DNA from: Aphidius gifuensis
Taxonomy: Eukaryota; Arthropoda; Insecta; Hymenoptera; Braconidae
Assembly (NCBI RefSeq): GCF_014905175.1
Contig: NC_057791.1
Coordinates: 24,962,537-25,026,536 of the forward strand
Direction: 5' to 3'
DNA: 64,000 bases
The notes under the pieces are model-generated. The model was not told the DNA's origin. It searched no databases and saw only the letters and a list, made by a program, of their open reading frames with translations. This document shows, piece after piece, positions 12,102 to 23,683 of the stretch; the first letter of the stretch is position 1; every line of letters starts with the position of its first letter. The position numbers and the translations under genes were made by a program.

Positions 12102-15100
12102 ATGGTTTCATTGCCGAGTACTGAAACTGGAACAATGGACCGAATTGAAAGACTATCTGATGATGATGATGACACCCAGACGAGTGGATCAGAGGCATAT
12201 GAAGAGGGTGATCTTCTTGCATCAGCAATGGATGATGACGTGACGGCCCAACTCGCCGCTGCAGGTTGGCAAATCAAATCTGAGGGTGATTTTCATTTTT
12301 TTGCTTTTTCACCTTTTGATTTTTTTCAATAAAATTAAAATCTTTTGAAAATATCATCTTTCTGCAAATTAAAAAAATAACTTTCTTTTCTTAATATCTA
12401 ATTTTTGTTTTTTAAAAAAAACAATACAACAGTCACATTTAATTATTGTAAGTACATGAAAATAATTTAAAGAAAAAAGAATTATTGAATTCATTTGATA
12501 ATCTTTGCAGATACAAGATGATTCTAATTTTATTATTTTTTTAAAAATTTTATTATTATTTGCAAAAGTTTTAACGTATTTATTTGCAGTATTTTTGATG
12601 TTAATTTTTCATTTTTTTATTATTCAATTTGTTTTTCACTAATCATTGTCATTATCACACTGTCATTATTATCTTTCTTTTTTTTTTTTTAATGACAAAA
12701 GTAAATAAAATCATTGTCATTGTTTTAAGTGTATTTAAAATATTAGAAAGCTTGGCTATAAAAATGAATATTCGTTGTAATTTTGTTGATTGATACAAAT
12801 ACAAATTTAACAACAAAGTGTAATAAATTAATTATCGCACGTATTGTTGTCATTGTTGTAATTATTCTTGCTTGCCTCAAATTAAATGAGAAGAATAATA
12901 ATTTATTTTTATTTATTTAAAAAAAAAAAATCAAAATTTGAATAGAGTAGAAGTAATTGTAATAATTAATTGTTAATGATTTATATATTAATATTTTTTT
13001 TTTTTCATTATGTTATAATTTGAATAATAATAAATTGAAAAATAATTAATTCATAGGACCAATTGGTGTTGCTGCAGCTGCTGCAATAGTATCAGCTAAA
13101 AAAAGAAAAAGACCACACAGTTTTGAAACAAATCCTAGTATCAGAAAGAGACAACAAAACAGACTTTTAAGAAAACTCCGGGTATGTAAAAAATAACAAT
13201 AAATACATAAACAAACAAACAAACAAAAAAAATTGAATAAATATTTATTTATTTAATTTATTTATCTATCAACAGCAAACAATAGATGAATTTGCAACAA
13301 GAGTTGGTCAACAAGCAGTAGTATTAGTTGCAACACCTGGTAAACCAAATAGTAGTTACAAAGTATTTGGAGCAAAACCACTTGAAGATGTAGTTAAAAA
13401 TTTAAGAGCAGCAATTATGGAAGAACTTGAAAGTGCATTAGCACAACAAGCACCACCACCAGTACAAGATGATCCATCATTATATGAATTACCACCACTA
13501 ATTATTGATGGTATACCAACACCAGTTGAAAAAATGACACAAGCACAATTGCGAGCATTTATACCATTGATGTTAAAATATTCAACTGGAAGAGGTAAAC
13601 CAGGATGGGGTCGTGAAAGTACAAGACCACCATGGTGGCCAAAAGAATTACCATGGGCAAATGTTCGTATGGATGCACGTTCTGAAGATGATAAGCAAAA
13701 GGTTAGTTTATTATTTATTATTATTAAAATACAATACAACATAACATAACAAATTAATAATAATAATTATTATTATATAGATTTCATGGACACATGCATT
13801 AAGACAAATAGTTATTAATTGTTATAAACATCATGGAAGAGATGATCTGTTGCCAGCATTTATTGAAGATGATGATAAAGGAAGCATAACAATCATTCAA
13901 CAAACACCACATTCATCAAATTCATCACCAAATGATGGACAATGTGGTCAATTACAACAACAACAGCAACAACAACAGCAGCAACAACAGCAACAACAGC
14001 AGCAACAACAACAACAGCAAACGGTGGGAGTTGTTCATTTGTGTACAAATGAATCATCTAAGGGAAACTCATCACCACAGCATATACTTGCTGCATCACC
14101 TACGGCTCTTGCCACTGCCACTCAGGTAGTGGTTAGTGATCGAAGTGTGCATGCACTATATTATCATTTTTTTTTTTTTTTTTCTTTACATCATTATCAT
14201 TAATTTATTTCATCTTTAATTTCATTGAAAATATGTTTTGTTGTTGGTGTTAAGTTTTACCTATTTGATTTACAAAAAAATTAATTTATTTTATAATTTA
14301 TTTATATTTTTATTGTTTATTTATTGAAGATATATAATTTTCGTTTATTAATTAATATTTTATAATTTTAATGATTACAGATGTCAGGGTATCCAACAAC
14401 TGTTCTTCAAACAATAACAAATGCAGATGGAAGTGTATCAATTATTCAAATGGATTCAAGTAATTCAATAATAACATTACCAGATGGTAGTACTGCCCAA
14501 GTACAAGGAGTTGCACATGTAAGCATACTTCCGCATGATTAATTGACGATTTATACTTTTGTATTTGTTAATATTAAAAAGTAAATAAATAAATAAATAA
14601 ATTATTCAGATTCATACGAGTCAAGGTGATGTTGGAACACTTACTGAAGTTAGTGGACCTGATGGTACAAGTGTTGCTGTTGATCTTAATAATGTTACTG
14701 AGGCAACATTAGGACAAGATGGCCAAATCATCTTAACTGGTGAAGATGGACACGGTAAAACTGTTTTCTATAGGGTCTGCCAAATGCCTGCTAGCCAAGA
14801 AATTATCGAACAGTGAATTCACTATTAATTTTTTTTATAACAACAGCAACAACACACACAAAAACACACACACGTACACACACCCACCTGTCCCAGGATC
14901 CTTCTTTATTTTTTATCATTACATTAGAGTGCACGTTTAGATAATGAAAAAAAAAAAGAAAAACAAGAAAAACTGTGAAACAATTTTATCCACTAATTTT
15001 TTTTTTTTGCATTTGTCAAATGTAGTCAATGTGGTTTCTTTTTTTTTTTTTTTTATTTTCTTTTTTGTATTGTACATATTGCACAATTTTTGTTTTAATT

Positions 15101-16356
15101 TTTTTTGAAAAAAAAAGTTGAATTTTTGTTTGTAGTTATGTTAATTAAGTTCAGATAAAGAGAAAAAAAAATAAACAATTTATTGAAATAGAAAAAAAAA
15201 CCACTCGTGAGAAAAATAATTAATAAAGTTTTTTTTTTTTCGTTTTTTGATTGACAGTGTGCATAAATTTGTACAAATTCTTAGTTTATAAATGAAATAG
15301 ATATCTGTGTAATAAAAATAAATAAGAAATACAGATGTCAATGATTATATGAAAAACCAAACAGTTGAATTAATTTCTCATGAGTAAATTTAAAGAAAGG
15401 AAAAAAAAGCTGTGAAAAGAAAAAATAATTTAAAATCATAAATGAATTTTCAGCTATTAAGAATGGATCCTGGTGTTCCCTATATATTTTTTTTTTTCTA
15501 TTGTTTATTATTTTAACTTTAACTATATTTTATTTAAATAATTATTATTTGATTTATTAAAAAGCAAAATAAAAATATTGCTGTAAATAGATAAAAGTTT
15601 TTTAATTTTTTTCTTTTCATCATATTTTTTTTTCGTTCTTTTTGTAATCTTAATTATTATTTTTTTTTTAATTATCATTTAGTTGTACCAAAGAGTGTCC
15701 AGATACGCGTCAAATTTTCTCATATTTTTAAGTTTAAAATACAACAAATAATTTTAATTTAAAATAAAAAAAAAAAAACGAAAAAAACTATCAACAATTT
15801 ATCTAGTTTTTACATGAATGTATATTTTTCTTTTTTTTTTTTTTTTGTTGATTGCACTTATTATTTTTTAAATTTATCGGTTAATTTGTAGTTAGATAAA
15901 CAAAAAAAATAATATTAATTAATAAATAAAAATTAAATGTGTGTAGCATGATTATATTTATTATTTTGAATGAAAAATGTTAAGGCAAGATCGAGTTGAG
16001 GCAAGATGATGATGAGTGTAAAATGAAAATATGGCCGGTGACGAAAATTGGGACGGTAATTTGGGTGTTTCAGGATATCCAGTGTCAGTTTCAGGAGTTA
16101 TAACAGTACCAGTATCAGCAAGTATGTATCAAACAATGGTGGCAAATATACAAAGTGATGGAACAATGGTACGGTAATATACAAAGGGATGTGAAACAAT
16201 GTAACAATGATCAATGCTAATGGTGAACATCAAGTACTACAAGTTATATCACTTAAAGATGCAAATGCACTTACAAAAGCAATGCAAGGTGAAATGATTA
16301 AAGATGAAGATAGTCAACAGCATCAAACACTTTCTAGCCCAGAACAAATTAATTAA
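12102..16356 (+). CDS. ewg: Erect wing / NRF-1 transcription factor (last exon frame-broken)
   Basis: Coding exons: 12102-12264, 13057-13181, 13276-13701, 13781-14125, 14381-14518, 14610-14754 and 16074 onward. The protein is the insect NRF-1 orthologue, a nuclear activator needed in fly neurons and flight muscle. An acidic N-terminus (DDDDDTQTSGSE) leads to AAAGPIGVAAAAA and the nuclear signal KKRKRPHSFE. The NRF-1 dimerisation/DNA-binding domain follows through exons 2-4 (VGQQAVVLVATPGKP, MTQAQLRAFIPLMLKYS, GRGKPGWGRES, WWPKELPWANVR). A 22-residue polyGln tract and a Gly/Thr-rich activation region come next (GQIILTGEDG). The last exon reads YPVSVSGVITVPVSASMYQTMV, then hits TAA at 16175-16177 within a small imperfect duplication. 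The expected tail (VTMINANGEHQVLQVIS... to TAA 16354-16356) continues in another frame. Confidence 0.93.
13955..14020 (+). repeat. CAA/CAG repeat encoding polyglutamine in erect wing
   Basis: Twenty-two consecutive Gln codons, CAA mixed with CAG, lie in exon 4 between the DNA-binding domain and the activation region. The codon mixing should limit slippage, but length may still vary between individuals. Confidence 0.95.
14755..14816 (+). other. Read-through alternative end of erect wing exon 6
   Basis: If the GTAAAA donor at 14755 is not used, the frame continues for 20 codons beyond GEDGH (beginning GKTVFYRVCQMP) and stops at TGA 14814-14816. Very T-rich tracts follow (about 14998-15066 and 15230-15246). 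In Drosophila, ewg transcripts end early within this last intron in non-neural cells, and ELAV binds U-rich RNA there to force splicing to the last exon. The arrangement here is the same; use of this end is inference. Confidence 0.45.
16145..16203 (+). repeat. Imperfect 31-base tandem duplication in the erect wing last exon
   Basis: Two adjacent copies begin AATATACAAAG (16145 and 16176) and share the pattern GATG-GAACAATG with small substitutions and indels. The first copy is in frame with the NRF-1 domain but ends in CGG TAA. The second carries a frameshift, after which the conserved-looking tail is open. No GT..AG pair can splice it out. Confidence 0.8.
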
Positions 16357-18347
16357 ATATATATATAAATTAATTAATTTATTAATATTAAAATATATTA
16401 TATATATATTTTATTTATTTTTTCTTAATTATAAAACAAACAAAAAAAACTAAAAAACAAACAAACAAACAAAAAAAGTAATATTTTGTTTTGTAAAGAG
16501 GAAAAATTTTTTTTTTTTGTTTTCTTTCTTATTCAGGTTGTTTAGATTATCTAGTCCAATAGTGATACAACTTGATCCAATTGATACAACACATTTTTAA
16601 TGGGAAGCCATTAATCAGTTTAAAAAAAAAAAAAACAAAAAAACATTGACAAAAGTAAGAAGACAAGAACAATTTGTTGTTTTTTTTTTTTTTTTTTTTT
16701 GATAAATAAAAGTGAGTGGGTGTGTATGTGTGTGTGTGTGGTCAATTTTTGCTGATAATATAATATAAAATTATAAATAATTAGAAAATGTATTATGTGT
16801 GTTAAATGAAGATGACTAAATTAATTTCATTGAATAATCATTTTTTTAAGTCTAGACAATGATGATTCATAGATAATTGATTTTAATATTATTTTTTATT
16901 TATAATTAAATTGTTAAATTAATTTAACAGTTAGGAAATATTTTAAAGAGGTTTTAATTTGTGATACTGGAAATTAAATATAGGTATGATAATTACTCTA
17001 GTCATAATTACACAGCCAGTATCACATTTTAAAATTTCAGATAAAAGGAAACACAAAATATTTTAAAGATAAAAAAATAATTTGAAATGATTAAAATGAT
17101 TGCCGGGTAAGCAATCATTGTGTTTCTTTAATAATAAATTTAAAAATTAATATTAACTTATAGATAATTCAAGTAGTAAATCATAGATATTTATAAATAT
17201 AAAATTATGTAAATTTTTTGTTTCGAAATTTTATCATTCATTGCAAAAGTAGTTGGGGAAATTCGAAAATTTAAAATCATTAATTTAAAAAGGATATAAC
17301 AATTATTCAATAAATTTTATAATCTGTTTTATAAAACCGATTAGGAAGACTAAGCATTTCTGACGGGTACAAATATAAACTTAAGATATAATTTGTTTTT
17401 TTTTTTTTTTAAATATTCATAAAAAAATTTTTGGAAAAATTAAAAGCAAATTTTTCGTTGCTATAAATATAATTATTAATTTTTAAATTGAATTTTCAGA
17501 GAGGATTTGTTGCTCGTAAATTTCGTAGTTAAAATTTAAAAAAAAAAAACAAAAAAAAACCAAAAAAAAATAGACAATTTTTCATTTAAAATTTTAAGAT
17601 AAAAATTAATTAATTTTTTTTTTTTTTTTTAATTAAGATGATTTCTTTAGTGTATCACATTTTACCTCAGATAATTTTTTTTTTTTTTTAATTAAATTTT
17701 GTGCAATCTTGTTTCGATGTTAGCGCATATAAAAAAAAAAATTAAATAATGTAACTAAATGTACTTTAATTTCATTAATTTAAATGAAAGAAAAAAAAAA
17801 AAAAAATTATCCATTTTAATTATGAATTCCTCATTTTTTTTTACCTAATAATTTCATCTGCAAATATTTAATTATTATTTAAAATCTCCTTGAACCAAAA
17901 TAAACAAAAAAAAATTGAAAAAAAAAAAAAAAAAAACAACTACCTTGTACTACTCGTTATTAATTAATTTTAGATAATTAAATTAAGGATAAATATGTGT
18001 ATAACAGTACAGTGTAACTCCAATAATAATAATTTGTAAATATCAATGTGTCATTAATTTGTTTTTGTTATTTTTCAAACAAACGTCAATCAACAAAATA
18101 AAAATTAAATAAATAATCATAAGGTGATAATTAAAACGTCAACTCATTTTTAATTTTAATAATTATTATTTTTATAATTTTGTTTTTATTTAATCAATTG
18201 CCAACTGTATAATATCATGTAGAGAAAAAAAAAACTTTTGATATTTTAGAACAAAAAGAACAATGATGGGTTTATTGATTAATTTTGTTTGGATTATTGT
18301 TTTTCTCTAGCAATAAAGACTAGTTGTTTAATTTTAGATAAAGATTA
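16357..18347. other. erect wing 3'UTR and intergenic DNA
   Basis: No gene is seen. A (TG)n microsatellite lies near 16718-16740. A perfect 10-base inverted repeat (16961-16970 and 17016-17025) encloses a 45-base spacer. The rest is A/T runs; the right end is the probable COX5A 3'UTR. Confidence 0.6.
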
Positions 18348-18927
18348 TTAGTGAATTTCATATGCTGGAACAAGTGCCAACTCTGGCTTGTCATAGCCAA
18401 GTTCTTCTGGTGTATTGATACCAAGTTCATCAAGAGTTGGACGTATTTCTTGAACAAGATATGGCCAAATTTTATCTGTGTAATTTCCAGTTTTGAATTT
18501 GCATGTTTCCAAAAATCTTATTGCAAGAGCAAAATCATTGAGTCTACGACAAGCTTTCAATGCAGCAATGATGATTTTTGGTTCTGGTACAAGATCTCTG
18601 CCTGAAATAATATTTAATTAATTTATTAATTTTTACATATAACCTTCAATGATGATGATGATGATGAAGAGAAAAACACAGCTTGGATAAATACATACCA
18701 GCTAAATCATTCATGGCTTTACGAACTTCCCAGCTATCAATGTCTGAACGATTAAAATATGCCTCGTATCTTGCATCAAAAGCTTCATCACTTTCTTCAA
18801 CATCATGAGATGAATTTCTGACCTGACTTACAAGAACTGATGATGATGGTGTTGTTGTTGTTGCTGTTCTTGGTACAATTGCACTGCGAACAATATTGTT
18901 AACACGTCCAGCAACAAATCGCAGCAT
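18348..18927 (-). CDS. COX5A: Cytochrome c oxidase subunit 5A, mitochondrial precursor
   Basis: Two exons (18927-18699 and 18601-18348, junction in phase 1) encode 160 residues, typical for the precursor. It is a nuclear-encoded subunit on the matrix side of respiratory complex IV. The N-terminus MLRFVAGRVNNIVRSAIVPR is an Arg-rich, acid-free presequence, followed by a Thr/Ser stretch. The mature part has family motifs DARYEAYFNRSDIDSWEVRKAMN, RDLVPEPKIIIAALKACRRLND, AIRFLETCKFK, IWPYLVQEIRPTLDELGI and the end PEELGYDKPELALVPAYE. It is convergent with erect wing, about 2 kb apart. The same-strand ionotropic receptor 0.6 kb away is unrelated in function. Confidence 0.96.
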
Positions 18928-19517
18928 TTTTACTGATTTTATATTATCAACTTGTTATTTAATAATAATTTGTTTAATTATTTTTTTATATCAAGGAGAG
19001 TTCACCTGGATCTTGTTGAGTATTGCATAAACGACAAGGAGGAAACACACAAAAAAATGTCTCTCTTTTCTTTTTTTACTCAATTTTGTGTTTTTCTGTT
19101 GGTAACCTTTGTTGTCATTGTTATTATTATTATTGATGTACTGGATGGTGGTGACACCAAACGATAATCTGTGTAGCTATATTTTATATTTAAAAGTGAA
19201 AAAATAAATTTAAAATTTTCAAGTACTTTTTTTATCATCTATTATTGATTTTTGTCAAGAGGAAAAAAAATAGACACTATGAAAATAGTTTTTGTTGATA
19301 TTTAATTCTACTAACATCAAAAATTTTTATTAATCTATTATTTTTGTGCTTTTAATAAGGAAATAATATTAATTAATATGTGAAATAATTATTACATTGA
19401 ATATATGCAATTTTTAAATACTAATTTATTATTTATTATTCTTATTATTTACAAGTCACCTATATATATTTATTATAATAATTTAAAATATTAATTAAAG
19501 TGAGCCTCAATTATACA
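18928..19517. other. COX5A upstream and receptor 3' region
   Basis: The COX5A promoter and 5'UTR must lie in the left part, but no TATA box or initiator stands out. The right part is the 3' end of the receptor gene. No other gene is seen. Confidence 0.5.
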
Positions 19518-21400
19518 TTATGTACATATATTCTTAAAATATGCCTCAAATAGTTCAATAATAAAAATAAAAAATCCAACAGTCAAGCCTGTTGCTAAAA
19601 ATTTAAGTGCAAAATTTATATGTTCACGTTTCAGTGGTCTTGGTTCATCAGATGTACTATTATTATTTCGTATTTTATTTGCAAGCAATAATTTATATTT
19701 CATTAGTTCGTGCTCAAAATAATTTTTTACAATATTATTAACACGTTTTTTTAGAGGCCAATTTTTTCGCATTGCCAAAACTAAATACGTTTGAATGAAT
19801 GGCTCCTTTGCCAAATACAATTGTGGATACCGTAAAGCTCGATCTCTTAACAATAACATTCCAAATACACAAACACTTGATGAATCATTAAGAATGGGTT
19901 TAATACAAGAATCAATATTTTTTATTTTTCTAGATCGATTAATCAATTTTTCATCCAAAAAATTAAGTGACACAGTTGATCCATAAATTTTGTAATTCGG
20001 AAATTTAACAATTAAATCTTGCATGGTATTAATATTTTTTTCTGGATTTGGATTTAATTGAAAATCGAGAATTTTACCTTGAAAAACTGAGCATAAAATT
20101 AGAGCTAGCAATAAAATACCAAATAAATAAATTCTCGATGCTGCATCAGTTGGTTTTTTTAAAAAACTTGCATTTCCCCACATTCTAATTATTTCTAAAA
20201 TTGCAAGATCAATATCCATTTTCATACAAATTTTAAACATTAAAACAGTTGTTGCCGAAAAAAATAACATAATCAAAATTAATCGCCAGCCAAATAATTC
20301 GTAAATTTGATCAAACATACTTTTTTTACCTCGATTTTGACTTATAAAAGTGAAACCAGATGGCCAAACAATATCGGAAGCTGCAATATCTTTCAGATAG
20401 ACTCTTGTTAAAAAACGTAGCCTTATATCAATTGAACCATTGACTAATAAATTTCCTATATGGGTGTTTGTTATTCCTTGATCATTGATATCTAAATAAT
20501 CGTCCATTTTTAGATATGATAATGTTACATTTAGTTGCTCATACAAAAAAGTAATAACTGCTTTATGTTCTTCATGTGCATAATTTCCATTGAAAAGCGC
20601 TCTTATACCTTTATATCCATCCAAATGACGAGTTTTATCGTAATCAAGAGACTTGCAGTTTAATAATTCTAAAAATATAAAAAATAGTGTATGCGTATAA
20701 AATTATTATCAACTAATTATATTTATTTAATTAATATTAACTCACTTGGATTGTATTGTCGACGATAAAGAGTCCATTGATCTTCTGCTGCTGCAGTTTG
20801 TTTTTTAACATATCTTGATTTGCTCCAAAAAGACGGTGCTAGTCTATTTGTAAATGGATTAAATGTGTAAAAATTAACACGATTATTTTCACCACCAGTA
20901 CAAATAAATATTACTCGTAAAATATCTGCCTTCCAGGCTTTTTGTAAAATTTTTCTAGCACCCTTGCATTTTATTGTATTTGCAGATAGGCCATTGTTAA
21001 TGATGATAAAAAATCCTTCGTGATTCCACCATGGTGATTTCTTTAATTGTCGAATATTCATTTCATAATCAGGCTCAAGTGTTACAATGAAAATATTTAA
21101 TTTGTAATTATTTTCATTCAATAATCCATCATCAGCTGTCATTGATTTATTGTCAAAAACAATAACTGGTCCATAATTCATGAGTAAGCCAATGTTAAAA
21201 TTTTCAACACTACCAACAAAGACTGTTCCATGTTTTGCCTCATTTGAAAAACAAAATTTAATTGTATCAATAGCTGCAGCATCAACTCGACCATTTACAT
21301 TAGTTAAATTTTTTAAATGATCACTGATGTAATTTGCAGAAATAAATGACACAAAAATAATAAATATAAATAATTGCATCGGCCGTATTTTTAGTTTCAT
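19518..21400 (-). CDS. Divergent ionotropic receptor (IR family)
   Basis: Two exons (21400-20746 and 20668-19518, junction in phase 1) give 601 residues from the second in-frame Met, chosen because MKLKIRPMQLFIFIIFVSFISA makes a signal peptide; a longer start at 21484 is possible. IRs are ligand-gated cation channels, related to glutamate receptors, in chemosensory dendrites. The order is typical: a short variable N-terminal domain; the S1 half of the ligand site (about residues 235-330); TM1 (WRLILIMLFFSATTVLMF); a pore stretch (MWGNASF); TM2 (IYLFGILLLALILCSVF); S2 (NTMQDLIVKFPNYKIYG ... KEPFIQTYLVLAMRKNWPL); and TM3 (FALKFLATGLTVGFFIFIIELF). It lacks the SYTANLAAF motif of true glutamate receptors and shows no sign of the IR8a/IR25a co-receptor class. 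The ligand cannot be told. Confidence 0.78.
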
Positions 21401-23683
21401 TTTCACAATATGTGTTTTTCGTTTCAGCTTTGATCGACAACTGACAATGTTGGCCTTAGTGATGACTTTGTTTCTGTCCTGCATGCGGACACGAAAGTAT
21501 GAAATATTAAATATTAAATATTTAATTTATTTAAAATATTGCAAATGCACTTGCTAACATAGTTTTATTATTTTTTCTATTGATTCTAGATTTGACTAAA
21601 GATAAAAACAGTGGTACACTTGAAATATAAAATCAATAACAAAATTATTCTTGAAAGTATAGTGGACAACAAAAATAAATATTGCAAATTGTTTATTTTT
21701 TTTCATTCATTATTCTATAGTGAGTTAGATAGAAAAAAAATTAGTTTTTTCATTATATTATGTCGATAATGTACAAATAAATATTTTATAATAATTATAT
21801 ATAATCTTCTTATATAGATCTCATCTTAATTAATTAATTTAAATTAAAAACATGACGTACCTATTTGCATTAAGTCATTTAAAGAACTTTTATGTTATTT
21901 TTTTTTCATCAAGTAATTCAGCGTATAAAGAAAAATTATTGCGTTCTAAAATTTTACAGTATAACAAACACTTAGAGAATAAAAAATCTAGAGAGAAATA
22001 TATTTTTTTGTAAGAATATAAATTTATAATATGCTAGCCTATAATATATAATCAATAGTATTTTGTTGTTATTTATTTTCTAGTAATTTAACGGCCGAAA
22101 GAATTGTTTTTAAAATTTACAGGATAATAGAGGGAAAGAGGTCAAACAATTCAGGTACAAAAAAATAATTTACATTAATTTTTTGAACATAATAATAAAA
22201 TAAATTCAACAAACGTGTTTTTTTTTTTTTTTAAATTAATTTATTTTTTATAATAAAAAAATTGAGACAGTTTAGTCGCATGTGATGATGATATTTGTGA
22301 TATATCTTGATTGTTTATTTATTATTTTATTTATTTTCTTTTTAAGAGGTATTTTCATCTTAAATATTACAAACAAGCCTGCTTATTTATTTTGTTTTTT
22401 TATACAATAAATTTAATCAAATACACAGGGCTTGTTTTTGACAATATAATTGTATAAAAAATAATATTATTTAAAAAAAGAAAAACGATAATGACTGAAT
22501 AAAGAAAAGAAAAAAAAAAAAAAAACTAAAATACTTTTAACATTGTACATTATTTGAATTCGGTATCAAAATATTTTTAAAATTTGTATTTTCTTTTAAT
22601 TGATCTTAATTTAGTTAAAACTTATTAAATATATTACAACTTTTTACATTAGAGGTCATCAATTTAAATCAATAATCTTAGATCAATAAATTAATTATTA
22701 ACTATCTTTTTTTATTTATTTATTTATAATTAAATTTAAAAAATATATTCATCTATTTACTAAAATAAATAATTGAGTATTTTTTTTGTTATTTTCTTTA
22801 CAAAACCACTTGGTGGAAAAGTTTGTACTTTTTTTTTCATAGTTATGAACGAGGCCAGTACATTTTCTAAAATGAATAAATAAATAAATTTTTAAATTTC
22901 ATTTTATACTGATCACACACTACTTAAATAATATTAAAATTTTTTTTTTTTTTGTTTTTTTTTTTCATTTTTTTATATTTTAAATTATGTCTAATATAAA
23001 TTTTGACTATTTTATTTTCAGTAAAATATTTATGTACGAATGTTTTTTCTCCTTGTATATGCATATATTTTTTTTAAAAATAATTTCTCATTTATTTATT
23101 TTATTTTTTTGTTACCTGACTAATAAACTTTTTAAAAAGACTTTTTATAATTTTCATTAAAAAGTCAATTGTTTATTTGGTAACGAATTTAACTAGTTTT
23201 TGTTATTTATTTTCTCCTCATTATTAACTTTTAATTATATACAATAATTTACACTTTTTTAAATTATTATTTAAAAACAAATTCTATTTTTTCAAATTTC
23301 AATAAATCAATAGTACAAAAAAAAAAAAAAGAAAAACTTTAATAACAAATAAAAATTGATAAATGCATTTCAAGTCTTTTCATTGAAAAAAAAATATAAA
23401 AAAAATATCTATAATTACCTTCTAATTATTTAAATAATAAATTTACAAAAAAAAAATATTAACAATTAAAAATAGTTATAATAATAATAACAATAATTCA
23501 TTTGTATAATTGACTTGTGTTTAAGTGTATTGGGAGAAATATTAATATGAGAAATTAATAAAAAATAAATTATATATATTATACCTAGTCAGCCTTCTGT
23601 AATTTCCCGCTTGGTACTTGAGCAGTAGCTGCCGATCATCCCGTAACACATTATTATTATCATTATTATTATTATTATAAAAT
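21401..23683. other. Between the ionotropic receptor and patched 3' end
   Basis: About 2.3 kb of A/T-rich DNA. The left part holds the receptor's unknown promoter and the right part the patched 3'UTR, since patched reads leftwards into it. No open frame or RNA gene was recognised. Confidence 0.6.

Noticed and set aside
16169..16201. A mini-intron removing the frame break in erect wing
   Set aside because: GT occurs at the left, but no AG lies at the position needed to resume the conserved frame; any GT..AG pair there is too short to splice.
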